This document shows positions 34,026-43,905 of a DNA stretch of 64,000 nucleotides, one piece after another. Numbering within the stretch: position 1 is the stretch's first letter; each line of letters opens with the position of its first letter. The stretch spans positions 1 through 64,000 of the forward strand of contig NZ_CYGX02000027.1 of the NCBI RefSeq assembly GCF_900019265.1, given 5' to 3'. The position numbers and the translations under genes are program-made. Source of the DNA: Paraburkholderia ribeironis (GTDB taxonomy: Bacteria > Pseudomonadota > Gammaproteobacteria > Burkholderiales > Burkholderiaceae). A model generated the notes under the pieces. The model made no database searches. It was not told the DNA's origin and worked only from the letters and a program-made list of their open reading frames with translations.

Positions 34026-34805
34026 TTATTTGAGGCTGCCGGAAAGGAACTGCTTGAGGCGTTCGCTTCGGGTGTTCTTGAATACCTCGTCGGGATGGCC
34101 TTCTTCTTCGACGCGGCCTTGATGCAAAAACATCACGTGATTCGACACGTTGCGCGCGAACGCCATTTCATGGGTCACGACGATCATCGTGCGGCCTTCT
34201 TCGGCGAGCGTCTGCATGACCTTGAGCACTTCGCCGACCAGTTCGGGGTCGAGCGCGGAGGTCGGCTCGTCGAACAGCATCACGTCGGGATGCATCGCCA
34301 ACGCACGCGCGATCGCAACACGCTGCTGCTGGCCGCCCGACAGATGCGACGGATACTGTTTCTCGAGGCGCGGTGCGAGGCCGACCTTCTCCAGATATTC
34401 GCGCGCACGCTCTTCGGCTTCCTTGCGCTTGAGTCCGAGCACGTTGACCGGCGCCTCGATGATGTTCTCGAGCACGTTCATGTGCGACCACAGGTTGAAA
34501 TGCTGGAACACCATCGACAGCCTGGTGCGCACGCGCTGCAACTGCTTCGGGTCCGACACGCGCAACGCGCCGTTCTTGCCGGTCTGCGTGCGGACTTCCT
34601 CGCCATCGACGAAGATGCGCCCGGCGTTCGGTTGCTCGAGGAAGTTGATGCAGCGGAGCATCGTGCTCTTGCCCGAGCCCGACGAGCCGATCACGCTGAT
34701 CACGTCGCCGGCGTTGGCCTTCAGCGATACGCCTTTGAGGACTTCGTTGTCGCCATACTGTTTGTGAAGCTCATCGACGAAGAGCTTCTGCTTCTTGGTG
34801 TTCAT
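34026..34805 (-). CDS. hisP: polar amino-acid ABC transporter ATPase (HisP-like)
   Basis: This 259-residue ATPase has Walker [10 protein letters not shown] near residue 40, the Q-loop [10 protein letters not shown], signature [14 protein letters not shown], and Walker [15 protein letters not shown]. It energises uptake of basic amino acids (His/Lys/Arg/ornithine type) with two permeases and a periplasmic binding protein. The ATG at 34805 lies 44 bases from the end of hisM. A terminator follows. The substrate class is by similarity only. Confidence 0.93.
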   Translation of the reverse strand: MNTKKQKLFVDELHKQYGDNEVLKGVSLKANAGDVISVIGSSGSGKSTMLRCINFLEQPNAGRIFVDGEEVRTQTGKNGALRVSDPKQLQRVRTRLSMVFQHFNLWSHMNVLENIIEAPVNVLGLKRKEAEERAREYLEKVGLAPRLEKQYPSHLSGGQQQRVAIARALAMHPDVMLFDEPTSALDPELVGEVLKVMQTLAEEGRTMIVVTHEMAFARNVSNHVMFLHQGRVEEEGHPDEVFKNTRSERLKQFLSGSLK

Positions 34806-34849
34806 CAGGATCCTTGACGAGCTTGCTTGCCAGGGGCGCTAAGCCCGGG

Positions 34850-35563
34850 TTACTTGCCTTGCGGCCGCAGGTAAGCGAGCCAGCGGCGCTCGGCGCGGCG
34901 AAACAGCCACACGAGCGCGAAAGAAATGCATAGATAGAGCAGCGCGGCGATACCGAACGCGTTGAACGACTGATACGTGGCGGAATTCACGTCGCGGGCG
35001 ATCTTGAGGATGTCCGGGACGGTCGCCGTGAAGGCCACGGTGGTGGCGTGCAGCATCAGGATCACTTCGTTGCTGTAGTAGGGCAGTGCGCGGCGCAGCG
35101 CCGACGGCAGGATCACGCGCCGGTAGAGCGTGAACGACGACATGCCGTACGCTCGCGCCGCTTCGATCTCGCCATACGGCGTCGCCTTGATCGCGCCGGC
35201 GAAAATTTCGGTGGTGTACGCACAGGTGTTCAGCGTGAAAGCGAGCAGCGTGCAATGCATGCCGTCGCGGAAGAACGCATTGGTCAACTCGTTGTTGCGG
35301 ATGATCTCGAGACTGTAGAGACCCGTGTAGCACAGCAGCAGTTGCACGTAGAGCGGCGTGCCGCGAAAGATATACGTGTACAGCCACACGAGTCTCGCGA
35401 GCCACTTCTTCTTCGAGACGCGGGCGACCGCGAGCGGAATCGACAGGCAGAAGCCGAGCCCGATCGACACCACCAGCAGCCACAGCGTGATCGCGAGACC
35501 GGTGAAGCGGTAGCCGTCGCTGAACAGATAGTTACGCCAGTATTCCTGAATGATCGCGATCAT
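34850..35563 (-). CDS. hisM: polar amino-acid ABC permease (HisM-like)
   Basis: This 237-residue inner-membrane protein has about five hydrophobic segments and the EAA-type loop in which the family binds its ATPase (EIEAARAYGMSSFTLYRRVILPSALRRALPYYSNE). It also carries the motif FRGTPLYVQLLLCY typical of His/Glu/Gln/Arg/opine permeases. Its ATG overlaps the hisQ stop by four bases, so the two permeases are probably made together and pair in the membrane. Confidence 0.92.
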   Translation of the reverse strand: MIAIIQEYWRNYLFSDGYRFTGLAITLWLLVVSIGLGFCLSIPLAVARVSKKKWLARLVWLYTYIFRGTPLYVQLLLCYTGLYSLEIIRNNELTNAFFRDGMHCTLLAFTLNTCAYTTEIFAGAIKATPYGEIEAARAYGMSSFTLYRRVILPSALRRALPYYSNEVILMLHATTVAFTATVPDILKIARDVNSATYQSFNAFGIAALLYLCISFALVWLFRRAERRWLAYLRPQGK

Positions 35564-36249
35564 AGATCCGCCTTTCGCACGCCAGTCGAGTAACGCTTTT
35601 CGAGGTACATCAGCACGAAGTTGGACACTGTGGTGATGACGAGATAGATCGCCCCTGCCAGTAGGGTGAAGAAGAAGAACCGCAGCGTCCCCTTGCCGGC
35701 ATCCTGCGAGGCCTTCACGACATCCGCGAGGCCGATGATCGACACCAGCGCGGTGGCCTTGACCATCACCTGCCAGTTATTGCCGATGCCGGGCAGCGCG
35801 AAGCGCATCATCTGCGGGAACATCACGCGCGAGAATACCTGCCACCCCGTCATGCCGTAGGCCGCGCCCGCTTCGAGCTGGCCGCGCGGCACCGCGAGAA
35901 ACGCGCCGCGAAAGGTCTCGGTGAAGTATGCGCCGTAAATGAAGCCAAGCACGGCGACCCCGGCCACGAATGGATCGATGTCGATCTGCTCCCAGCCGAG
36001 CACGTCGGTCAGGTTGTTCAGCCAGATCTGGATGCTGTAGAAGAGCAGCAGCATCAGCACCAGATCGGGCACGCCGCGCACGAGCGTGGTGTACACCGTG
36101 CCGACGCCGTAGGAGAGGCGGTTCTTCGACAGTTTCGCCGCCGCGCCGAGCAGGCCCAGCACGAAAGCCAACACCAGCGACAACACCGCCAGTTTGACGG
36201 TTTGCCAGGTGCCGTTGAGAAGCAGCGGGCCGTAGCCTTGAAGGAACAT
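35560..36249 (-). CDS. hisQ: polar amino-acid ABC permease (HisQ-like)
   Basis: This 229-residue permease has the family motif VRGVPDLVLMLLLFY and the EAA loop QLEAGAAYGMTGWQVFSRVMFPQMMRFALPGIGNNW. The ATG at 36249 has an AAGGA site upstream; the longer frame is Arg-rich and unlikely. It lies 296 bases downstream of hisJ; that gap has no gene, which often allows more binding protein than permease to be made. Confidence 0.92.
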   Translation of the reverse strand: MFLQGYGPLLLNGTWQTVKLAVLSLVLAFVLGLLGAAAKLSKNRLSYGVGTVYTTLVRGVPDLVLMLLLFYSIQIWLNNLTDVLGWEQIDIDPFVAGVAVLGFIYGAYFTETFRGAFLAVPRGQLEAGAAYGMTGWQVFSRVMFPQMMRFALPGIGNNWQVMVKATALVSIIGLADVVKASQDAGKGTLRFFFFTLLAGAIYLVITTVSNFVLMYLEKRYSTGVRKADL

Positions 36250-36545
36250 ATGGGGTCCTTGACGATGCGTTTGCGACGCACCGCGAAAGACGCGGCCCGC
36301 CCTGCGCCGCGTGGGTGGCGAGCTTGGGGCTCGCGTTAAACTGCGGCGCACAGCGCTCCGCTGTGCAAATCATGACTGCATGGACGTTGCCGGCCTTGCA
36401 GCGCGCTTTTGGGACTCTCGTCTCGAACTGCGTTGAAACTAACCGTCGACTCTATTACGAAGCTCGTGGAAAGCCCATGCGGGCGAGCCCCGAGTTTCGC
36501 GGATGCTGCGTGTTGCGCAACGCGAACCGCGAGGCGGCTCGCGGC

Positions 36546-37322
36546 TTAGCGTCCGGGATAGATATCGAAGTCGAAGTACTGCTTCGCGAGCTTCCTGAAC
36601 GTTCCGTCCTGATGAACCTGCGCCAATGCCTGATTGAACATCGCCTTCAGATCGGCGTCGCTCTTGCGCAGGCCGATCGCCGTGCCTTCACCGATCGTCT
36701 GCGGGTCTTTCACTTCCGGGCCAGCCCAGCCGAAGCCTTTGCCGCGCGGCGTCTTCAGGAAGCCGGCGTCGGCTTGCACTGCGTCCTGCAGCGCGGCGTC
36801 GAGGCGCCCCGACGCGAGGTCCGCGTACACCTGATCCTGATTCTGGTAGGACACCACGGTCACGCCCCTGGGCTCCCACCAGACCTTTGCATAACTCTCC
36901 TGGGTCGAGCCCTGCTCGACGCCGACGCGTTTGCCCTTCAGCGATTCAGCGGTGGGCAGCAGCGGCGAACCTGCCTTCGCGATCATGCGGGCCGGGGCGT
37001 CGAACAGCTTGTCGGAGAAGTCGATCTGCTCGCGGCGCTTGTCCGTGACGGTCAGCGACGACACGATCGCGTCGAACTTCTTGCCCTTCAACGCCGGGAT
37101 GATGCCGTCGAGATCCTGTTCCACCCACATGCACTTCACGTTCATCTTCGCGCACAGTGCGCGCGTCAGATCGGCGTCGAAGCCGACGATGGCGCCGCTC
37201 GGCGCCTTCGATTCGAACGGCGGGTAGCTGGCGTCCACCCCGATGCGTACGGTTTTCCACTCTTTCGCCAGCGCGCTGGTGGCGATGACTGCAAGCGCCA
37301 CGCACAGTGCGAACTTCTTCAT
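36546..37322 (-). CDS. hisJ: periplasmic amino-acid-binding protein (HisJ-like)
   Basis: This 258-residue secreted solute-binding protein (SBP_bac_3) has a signal peptide ending in SALA, then KTVRIGVDASYPPFESKAPSG and GFDADLTRALCAKMNVKC, as in lysine/arginine/ornithine and histidine binding proteins. It delivers the ligand to HisQM. It is the first gene of the operon and has a GGAG ribosome binding site. Exact substrate is unknown. Confidence 0.92.
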   Translation of the reverse strand: MKKFALCVALAVIATSALAKEWKTVRIGVDASYPPFESKAPSGAIVGFDADLTRALCAKMNVKCMWVEQDLDGIIPALKGKKFDAIVSSLTVTDKRREQIDFSDKLFDAPARMIAKAGSPLLPTAESLKGKRVGVEQGSTQESYAKVWWEPRGVTVVSYQNQDQVYADLASGRLDAALQDAVQADAGFLKTPRGKGFGWAGPEVKDPQTIGEGTAIGLRKSDADLKAMFNQALAQVHQDGTFRKLAKQYFDFDIYPGR

Positions 37323-37951
37323 GTTTCTCCTGAATCAAACTGATCGTCGTGTGGCCCGACTCGACGACCGCCGGCGCGGGGCCGGCCGCCGCTATTCTAG
37401 GCGGTCAAAATAGTCGCGCCGCATGGGATGCTGCCGGAGTCCGGCTGGCGGCTATTTCGACGCATCGAGGCAGCCCGGCGCGGACCCGAGGCCCGCGGCG
37501 TTCGTGGCGTTCGTGGCGTTTCGCATCGCGGCCTGCCTGGACGGCCCGCCGGCGCGCCCTCGGCAGCCACGCGTCTTTGAAAAGCGCGGTATTTTACCCG
37601 AACAGCGACGGGGCGCCAGTCTGGGACGCGTGCGTACACACACTGGCGGCCTCGGACGTTGTGCTTGCGCGACGTCGCGGGGTTTTCGTGGCGGCGCAGA
37701 CTTTGATCGAGGTGGTCGCACGTTCGCTTCGGCACACGCCGGCTTCGCGCTCACGTCGGGACGATCGGGACGGCCCCAGCATGACCGCGGGCCTTGCATC
37801 GGTCGCCCGGCCGCCGACTGCCTGCGCCTTTGCCCGCGGCAACGCGCGATTGCGCGCATGGATGGAACGATCCGGTGCGCCGGTGCCGATTGTGTAGCGC
37901 TCGCGCCGCCCCTACATTCTCGTCATCGCTACTATTCACCGGGAGTACCTC
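37323..37951. other. intergenic stretch without clear gene
   Basis: About 630 bases between divergent hisJ and the pirin gene. The GC-rich sequence leaves long open frames on both strands, all overlapping and with Arg/Ala/Pro-rich translations, none with a ribosome binding site and recognisable motif. The promoters of hisJ and pirin should lie here, but I could not define them. Confidence 0.5.
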
Positions 37952-38662
37952 ATGATCGAGATTCGCCGCTCGGAAGAACGCGGCCACGCCAACCATGGCT
38001 GGCTCGACTCGTATCACAGCTTCTCGTTTGCCGATTACCGCGACCCGCGGCACGTGCATTTCGGCCCGCTGCGCGTCATCAACGAAGACCGCGTCGCCGG
38101 CGGCGAGGGCTTCGGCACGCATGGCCACCGCGACATGGAGATCGTCACGTATGTGCTCGACGGCGCGCTCGCCCATCGCGACAGCATGGGCAACGGTTCG
38201 ACCATCCGGCCCGGCGACGTGCAGCGGATGAGCGCGGGCACCGGCGTGCAGCACAGCGAGTTCAACGCATCGCAGGACGAGCCGGCGCACCTGTTGCAGA
38301 TCTGGGTGATTCCGCGTCGCGCGGGCGATCAACCCGGCTACGAGGAAAAGCATTTCGACACCGCCGACAAGCGTGGCCGTCTGCGAGTGATCGCTTCGCC
38401 CGACGGCCGGGACGGCTCGGTGACGATTCATGCGGACGCATCGATCTACGCGGCGCTGATCGACGGCGCGGAAGCGGCCACGTTTGCGTTGCCGAAAGGG
38501 CGGCTTGCGTACGTGCATGTGGCGCGCGGTGCGCTGACGGTGAACGGCGAATCGCTCAAGGCGGGCGACGCAGCTAAGCTCAGCGATACCGACACCGTGA
38601 CGCTCGACAAAGGTGACAAAGCTGAAGTGCTGCTGTTTGATCTCGGTCAGCTGAACGGCTGA
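37952..38662 (+). CDS. pirin-family bicupin
   Basis: This 236-residue protein is a YhhW/YhaK-type pirin. Metal-binding His residues are seen in the first cupin: GTHGHRDMEIVTYVLDG and GVQHSEFNAS. It also has WLDSYHSFSFADY near the start. Relatives oxidise quercetin-like substrates or act as redox-sensing regulators. The ATG follows GGGAG. It is a single gene. Confidence 0.9.
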   Translation: MIEIRRSEERGHANHGWLDSYHSFSFADYRDPRHVHFGPLRVINEDRVAGGEGFGTHGHRDMEIVTYVLDGALAHRDSMGNGSTIRPGDVQRMSAGTGVQHSEFNASQDEPAHLLQIWVIPRRAGDQPGYEEKHFDTADKRGRLRVIASPDGRDGSVTIHADASIYAALIDGAEAATFALPKGRLAYVHVARGALTVNGESLKAGDAAKLSDTDTVTLDKGDKAEVLLFDLGQLNG

Positions 38663-38827
38663 GATTGGGACGATTGGGAAGACTTGGCGGTCCTGATCGT
38701 CGCGATGCGGGAACGCAGAGCCGGCGAATATGCCGCGATGCCGCGGCATATTCGCATGCCGTGGCGTTTTTGCCTTAGCCAGGGCGAAGGCGGTCGCACC
38801 GACCCGCCCCGGACGCAGTGCCGCTTA

Positions 38828-39352
38828 CTAGCTGGCGGCCGGCGCCGATGCGGCGCCACCGTGATGTTCCCAGCGCTCCCGCATCTTCTCGTGACGCGAC
38901 TCCATTTTGGCAAAGCGCTGCTTCAGCGCGGTGCTGACGGTCGTCTTCTGCTGGTCGTTCAGGCCGTTATAGAACTTGAGCCATGCGTCGGTGGTTTGCT
39001 GGCGCAGTTGCGCGTCTTTCTGCTCGACCTGCTGGTGTGCCGCGGCCATCGCGTTCAGATCGAGGATCGGCTGTTGCTGCGCAGCCTTGAACTGATTTTT
39101 GATCTGCTCGTGATTGGCGCGCATGGCTTCGTGGCCCTGCTTCATCGTGTCGAGCGCGGCTTGCCACTGCTTTTCCTGATCCGCATTCAGCTTCAGCTGA
39201 TCATGCAGTTGCGTCAGTTCCTTCATGAAGTGGCCATGCCAGCCGCCGGGGCCGCCATGCATGGCGGGCTGGGCGGCATAGGCGGCACCCGCGCCGATGG
39301 CGAGGGCGGTGGCGGCAACGGCGAGAACGCGCGACATCTTTTTGGTGGACAT
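38828..39352 (-). CDS. Spy/CpxP-like periplasmic protein
   Basis: This 174-residue protein has a signal peptide (ending AAYAAQ), a Gly/His-rich start GGPGGWHGHF, and two helical LTxxQ-like repeats: LKLNADQEKQWQ and NGLNDQQKTTVSTAL. These mark the Spy/CpxP family of periplasmic chaperones or metal-stress sensors. AAGGAG precedes the ATG at 39352. It is divergent from an OmpR-like response regulator, which may control it, as CpxR does CpxP. Confidence 0.88.
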   Translation of the reverse strand: MSTKKMSRVLAVAATALAIGAGAAYAAQPAMHGGPGGWHGHFMKELTQLHDQLKLNADQEKQWQAALDTMKQGHEAMRANHEQIKNQFKAAQQQPILDLNAMAAAHQQVEQKDAQLRQQTTDAWLKFYNGLNDQQKTTVSTALKQRFAKMESRHEKMRERWEHHGGAASAPAAS

Positions 39353-39570
39353 ATAAGGCTCCTTGTAATGGAATAGCCGACGATGCAACCGGTCACGTGA
39401 CTGCCTGCATTCGGTAAGACACAGCGTAGAGAACCTTGTCCGTTGCTGTGTTACGCGCTTCGACGCGGCTATTACCGAGCATTACGTGCGCCTTTCACCG
39501 TAACACCCGGTAACCCTTGAGGGCAGTCCGGAAACGAAATCCCTTTCTGCCGCGCGTTAAACTTCATTCC

Positions 39571-40296
39571 ATGGCTACTCAAATCCTTGTTGTCGACGAC
39601 GACGTCGAATTGCGCGATCTGCTGCGCGACTATCTCGCCCGCCAGGGCATCGAGGTCTCGGTGCTGCATGACGCGGGCTCGCTCGAGCGCAGGCTCGAAC
39701 GCGAGCGCCCGGATCTCATCGTGCTCGACCTGATGATGCCGGGTGTCGACGGGCTCACGGCGCTGCGCAGGCTACGCGCGTCGGGCGACGACATCCCGGT
39801 GATCATGCTCACGGCGCGTGCGGACGACGTCGACCGGATCGTCGGGCTGGAGCTCGGCGCGGACGACTACCTCGGCAAGCCGTTCAATCCGCGCGAGTTG
39901 CTGGCGCGCGTGCAGGCGGTATTGCGGCGGCGCCGCACGCTGCCGTCGGCGGCGGCGCCTGAGCAGCGTGAGCCGTTCAGCTTCGGCCGCTTCACGCTGG
40001 ACTTCCAGGCGCGCACGCTGCATCTGGAAGACAAGCCGCTCACGTTGTCGGGCAGCGAGTTCGCGTTGCTGAAGATCTTCGTCAATCACCCGATGCGCAC
40101 GCTCACGCGTGAACGTCTGCTCGAACTGCTGCACGGTCCCGAATACGACGGCACCGATCGCGGCATCGACGTGCAGGTGTGGCGCCTGCGCCGCATTCTC
40201 GAAACCGATCCGTCCACGCCGCGTTTCATCCAGACCGTGCGCGGCCGTGGTTACGTGTTCGTGCCGGACGGCGAGCAACATGCGCCGGCCCATTGA
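39571..40296 (+). CDS. OmpR-family response regulator
   Basis: This 241-residue regulator has a receiver domain with acidic pocket DDD at 9-11, phosphorylation site Asp53 (VLDLMMPG), and Lys in LGKPFNPRE, then a winged-helix DNA-binding domain (EFALLKIFVNHPMRTLTRERLLELL ... VQVWRLRRILE ... GRGYVF). The sensor kinase gene overlaps its 3' end by 17 bases. It is divergent from the Spy-like gene, a likely envelope-stress target. Confidence 0.95.
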   Translation: MATQILVVDDDVELRDLLRDYLARQGIEVSVLHDAGSLERRLERERPDLIVLDLMMPGVDGLTALRRLRASGDDIPVIMLTARADDVDRIVGLELGADDYLGKPFNPRELLARVQAVLRRRRTLPSAAAPEQREPFSFGRFTLDFQARTLHLEDKPLTLSGSEFALLKIFVNHPMRTLTRERLLELLHGPEYDGTDRGIDVQVWRLRRILETDPSTPRFIQTVRGRGYVFVPDGEQHAPAH

Positions 40297-41596
40297 TTCG
40301 CTGTTCGGACGGCTGGCGCTGCTAGTCGTCGCCGTGCTGCTGCTTTCGCATTTCGCGTGGTACGCGCTGATGCGGCTCGAACGCAGCCAGCTGCAAACCC
40401 GCTACGCGGTCGAGGAAGCCACCTTCCTCGTCGACGCGGTGCGCCAGCACGTCGCCCGTTCGCCGGATCAGCCCTTGCCGTCGCGCGTCAAGCTGGTCGA
40501 TCCCGCAAGCCCGGACGTGCCGCCCGAAAACGCGAAATTGCCGCCGCCGCTCGAGCGTTTCATCGAGGACGTGCGCGATCGGGTGCCGGCAGGCACGCAG
40601 GTGCGCATCGGCGTGCCGGGCCATCCGCCCGAGCTATGGGTGCGCGCCGTCGCCGACCGCAGCTGGATCGTCGTGCCGGTGCAGCCGTTGCGCATGCCGC
40701 GCTCGCTCGACCGCACGGTGCTATGGCTCTTCACCATCTTCTCGTTCGCGGTAATGGCGGCGCTGTTCGCCGCATGGGCTTTGCAGCAGCCGTTGCGCTC
40801 GCTCGCCCAGGCGGTGGCGCGCTTCGGCCGCGGCCAGCCGGTGCCGCCAGTGCCGGAGCGCGGTCCGCGCGAATTGCGGCAGCTCACGCACGGTTTCAAT
40901 CAGATGGTTCAGGAAGTAGCGCGCACCGAAAACGACCGCGCCGTGATGCTGGCCGGCGTCGCGCACGATCTGAAAACGCCGCTCGCACGGCTGCGGCTGC
41001 GCGCCGAAATGACGGACGACGCGAAGATGCGCGACGGCGTGGTGCGCGACGTCGATTCCATGACGCACATCGTCGAGCAGTTTCTGGTGTTCGCGCACGA
41101 CGGCGCCGACCGCAGCGAAGCTGTCGAGGTGGATGCGCAATGCGAGCGGGTCGTGCGCAGCTATCGCGCCGTGGCCGCCGGTGCGTCCCCGGTGCTAACC
41201 GAGCTGAACGCGGGGCCGGCGTTCATGCTGCCCGCCGCCACGCTCGACCGGATTCTGTCGAACCTGCTCGACAACGCGCATGCATACGGCGCACCGCCGA
41301 TCATCGTCGCCACGGCGCGCACGTCGCAAGGCTTCACGCTGTCGGTGAGCGATAACGGCAATGGCATCGCCGCGCAGGATCTGATCAGCGCCAGCCGGCC
41401 GTTCGTCCGGCTCGATCCGGCGCGCGGCGGCAATGGCCATAGCGGGCTCGGGCTCGCGATCGTCGAGCGGCTGGTGCGGCGTGCGGGCGGGGAGTGGGAG
41501 ATCGGCAACCACGGCGGTCGTGGCTTGCGAGTCCTGATGAGCTTTCCGTTCGCAGTAGTGCCGCGGGTGGCGGCAGCCTCGGAAAGTGTCTGGTAA
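40280..41596 (+). CDS. EnvZ-like sensor histidine kinase
   Basis: This 438-residue inner-membrane kinase has TM segments near residues 8-26 and 150-172, a periplasmic domain between, HAMP, the H-box VAHDLKTPLARLRLRAE with the phosphorylated His, and an ATPase domain with N-box DNAHAYG, G1 DNGNGI and G2 NGHSGLGLAIV. It phosphorylates the regulator encoded directly upstream; the ATG at 40280 overlaps that gene by 17 bases. The signal could be envelope stress. Confidence 0.95.
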   Translation: MRRPIDSLFGRLALLVVAVLLLSHFAWYALMRLERSQLQTRYAVEEATFLVDAVRQHVARSPDQPLPSRVKLVDPASPDVPPENAKLPPPLERFIEDVRDRVPAGTQVRIGVPGHPPELWVRAVADRSWIVVPVQPLRMPRSLDRTVLWLFTIFSFAVMAALFAAWALQQPLRSLAQAVARFGRGQPVPPVPERGPRELRQLTHGFNQMVQEVARTENDRAVMLAGVAHDLKTPLARLRLRAEMTDDAKMRDGVVRDVDSMTHIVEQFLVFAHDGADRSEAVEVDAQCERVVRSYRAVAAGASPVLTELNAGPAFMLPAATLDRILSNLLDNAHAYGAPPIIVATARTSQGFTLSVSDNGNGIAAQDLISASRPFVRLDPARGGNGHSGLGLAIVERLVRRAGGEWEIGNHGGRGLRVLMSFPFAVVPRVAAASESVW

Positions 41597-41721
41597 GTGG
41601 TGGTCGATAAGTGGTGATCGATAAGCGGTGCGCGCAGCGTGCGCACCGCTTTTTGATGGCTTGATCCGCTCTCCCTATCCGGATGCAAGCTCCGGTTGCA
41701 TGGCGCGAGACCGGTGCGTGC

Positions 41722-41988
41722 TCAGTCGGAGAACAGCGTATTCAGCGCGCTCGCCGCTTCGCTGTCCACCGTGTTCCATGTCACCGTCTCGGCCTCGAAA
41801 ATATAGTGCGTCGTGTATTTGCCAAGACGCGCCAGTATCTCTTCCTGAATCACTTCCGGCGCGACGGCCAGTTTCAGATACCACGCGGTAGACGACAGGC
41901 GCGTCTGGAACGCGCCATATTCAGCCAGCAGATGGTCGAACGCGTCAGCATCCTGATCGCGACAGACGATGACCAGATTTCCCTTCAT
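41722..41988 (-). CDS. conserved hypothetical protein, 88 residues
   Basis: This small soluble protein (NLVIVCRDQDADAFDHLLAEY start, then STAWYLKLAVAPEVIQEEIL) looks like an alpha/beta domain. It has a GGGAG ribosome binding site and stands alone between the kinase and the cyclase gene. I do not recognise a family with a known function. Confidence 0.75.
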   Translation of the reverse strand: MKGNLVIVCRDQDADAFDHLLAEYGAFQTRLSSTAWYLKLAVAPEVIQEEILARLGKYTTHYIFEAETVTWNTVDSEAASALNTLFSD

Positions 41989-42213
41989 GCGAATCTCCCG
42001 TTAGAGCGGTAGCGGCAATCTCGATATCAGAGTCGATGATACCTGCTTCGTTGTGGCAAGCCCGCGGCGTGCTGCAGCCTGGATGACTTTGCGCGCAAGG
42101 CAGGCGTGCGGACCTGCGTAGCGCGAAGGCATGCGCAAACGCATGGGCGCAAATGCACGCAAGGCGCAACAGGGATGCAAGCGGGGAAGGCGAACCGGGC
42201 GGCGCGTGCCACC

Positions 42214-43905
42214 CTACCATACGTTCGCGACTGTGCGCGCGGGCGGCGCGGTGTCGTCGGGCGGCAGGGCCTCGGTGCGGTCGCGACCACCGGTTTTCGC
42301 CGCGTAGAGCGCGGTGTCGGCGCGGCTCATGATCCGCTCGGGCAGGTCGTCGGGCGAGAGTTCGGTGATGCCGATGCTCACGCTCAGGCCCACCGACGGC
42401 GGCAGCTTCGGCGAAGGCGTCGCCTTCAGGCGCAGGCGCAAGCGTTCGACCACGTCGCGTCCGCCGGCGAGATCGGTGGCCGGCAGCAGCAAGCCGAACT
42501 CTTCGCCGCCGAGGCGGCCGATCGCGTCGCCGCCGCGCAACTCCGCGCGGCAAGTGTCGACGAAGTGCTCGAGCGCGCGGTCGCCGGTGGCATGGCCGAA
42601 ACGGTCGTTGATCTGCTTGAAGTGGTCGAGGTCGGCGATCGCCATGCACAGCGGCTCGTCGCACGCATGCGCGCGATCGATCTCATGACGCAGCAGGTCG
42701 AGAAAGTAGCGCCGCGACAGCGCGCCGGTCAGCGCGTCGTGGCGCGCCTCGGCCGACAGCAGCGTATTGGCTGACTGCAATTGCTCGGCAAGGTCGCGCG
42801 TCGCGCGATGGTGGCGCCGCTCGCGCACATAAGACACGGTGATCACCCACGCCAGCGCGACCGTGCCGGCCAGCGTCAGGAACACCAGCAGGTGGTCGCG
42901 CCGGTGATTGCGCAGAAGTTCGGGCCACGCCGCGAGCGGATCGACCAGATGGGCCGACAGCCCCGAGTTAAGGCCGGTGCGCGCCTGATACAGTGCCGGC
43001 ACGGTCTGCTCGGTCATGCCGAACAACTGGCCGGCGATGGCTGCGGGCACCCAGGGCGCCCGCTCGCGCACCTGGGTGTCGACGCGAATCTGTATTTCCG
43101 GGAACGCTTCGCGGCGATAGATCAGCTTGCGCTCGGCGGGGCTCATCTGTGTGACGCGTGAGTTCGGCACCGCGTACCCTTCAAGCTCGCTGTCGTGCGC
43201 CATGATGATGACGCCGTTGTCGTCGGCGACGAAGGTGCCGGCGTGCGCGACCCAGTGGCGTAGCCGCGCGATCCCCACCTTGGCGACCACCACCCCGACC
43301 AGCAGGCCGTCCGCGTAAACCGGCGCAGCGATGAAGATGCCCGGTTCGCCGCTCGTGCGGCCGACGCCGTAGGCCTCCGAGAACGCGCCAAGCAGCGCGT
43401 TGGTCATATAGCCGCGCGTGCGCATGTCGGCGCCGACGCACGAGCGTTCCGCCGCGTTCGGATTGTTGCTCGAGTTGCTCGACGCCACGCAGATGCCGTT
43501 GGCGTTGACGAGCCAGATCTGGTCGAGCCCGGAGAAGCCTTGCGCGCCGTGCAGGAAGTTGTTGACCTTGGACATCCGCCCGTCATTTAGCAACGCGGCC
43601 CGCAGGGCGGGTTCCGCCGCTTCGCCGTTCGCGGCATAATTCTGCGATTGCACCAGGGCGCGCTGGACCACGTCCATTTGGGCCATGGTTGCGGGGATGG
43701 CGCGCGACATGGCAAGGTCGCTGGCAATCACTTCCGCCATGTTGTCGACGATCGACGCGGAAATTTGCCGCTGCGCGCGCAGCGCTGCGTCCAGCTCTTG
43801 CTGTACCATCCGGTCCGCGACCATGCCGGCCACGAACCAGCAAACCAGTACGATCAGCATGAAGCTGATGGGCCCGGTGACCTGGCGCAAGGTTGTCCTG
43901 TTCAT
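42214..43905 (-). CDS. membrane-bound diguanylate cyclase
   Basis: This 563-residue protein has a TM near residues 13-35, a periplasmic sensor (Cache-like) domain to about 345, a second TM (LVFLTLAGTVALAWVITVSYV), and a C-terminal GGDEF domain. The active site is GGEEF (IGRLGGEEFGLLL) and an inhibitory RxxD site (RGGD) precedes it by five residues, so it should make c-di-GMP and be product-inhibited. AGAGGG lies before the ATG at 43905. Confidence 0.93.
   Translation of the reverse strand: MNRTTLRQVTGPISFMLIVLVCWFVAGMVADRMVQQELDAALRAQRQISASIVDNMAEVIASDLAMSRAIPATMAQMDVVQRALVQSQNYAANGEAAEPALRAALLNDGRMSKVNNFLHGAQGFSGLDQIWLVNANGICVASSNSSNNPNAAERSCVGADMRTRGYMTNALLGAFSEAYGVGRTSGEPGIFIAAPVYADGLLVGVVVAKVGIARLRHWVAHAGTFVADDNGVIIMAHDSELEGYAVPNSRVTQMSPAERKLIYRREAFPEIQIRVDTQVRERAPWVPAAIAGQLFGMTEQTVPALYQARTGLNSGLSAHLVDPLAAWPELLRNHRRDHLLVFLTLAGTVALAWVITVSYVRERRHHRATRDLAEQLQSANTLLSAEARHDALTGALSRRYFLDLLRHEIDRAHACDEPLCMAIADLDHFKQINDRFGHATGDRALEHFVDTCRAELRGGDAIGRLGGEEFGLLLPATDLAGGRDVVERLRLRLKATPSPKLPPSVGLSVSIGITELSPDDLPERIMSRADTALYAAKTGGRDRTEALPPDDTAPPARTVANVW

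Noticed and set aside
37423..38577. 384-codon ORF upstream of and over the pirin gene
   Set aside because: Arg/Pro-rich, overlaps pirin in another frame, no ribosome binding site or motif.
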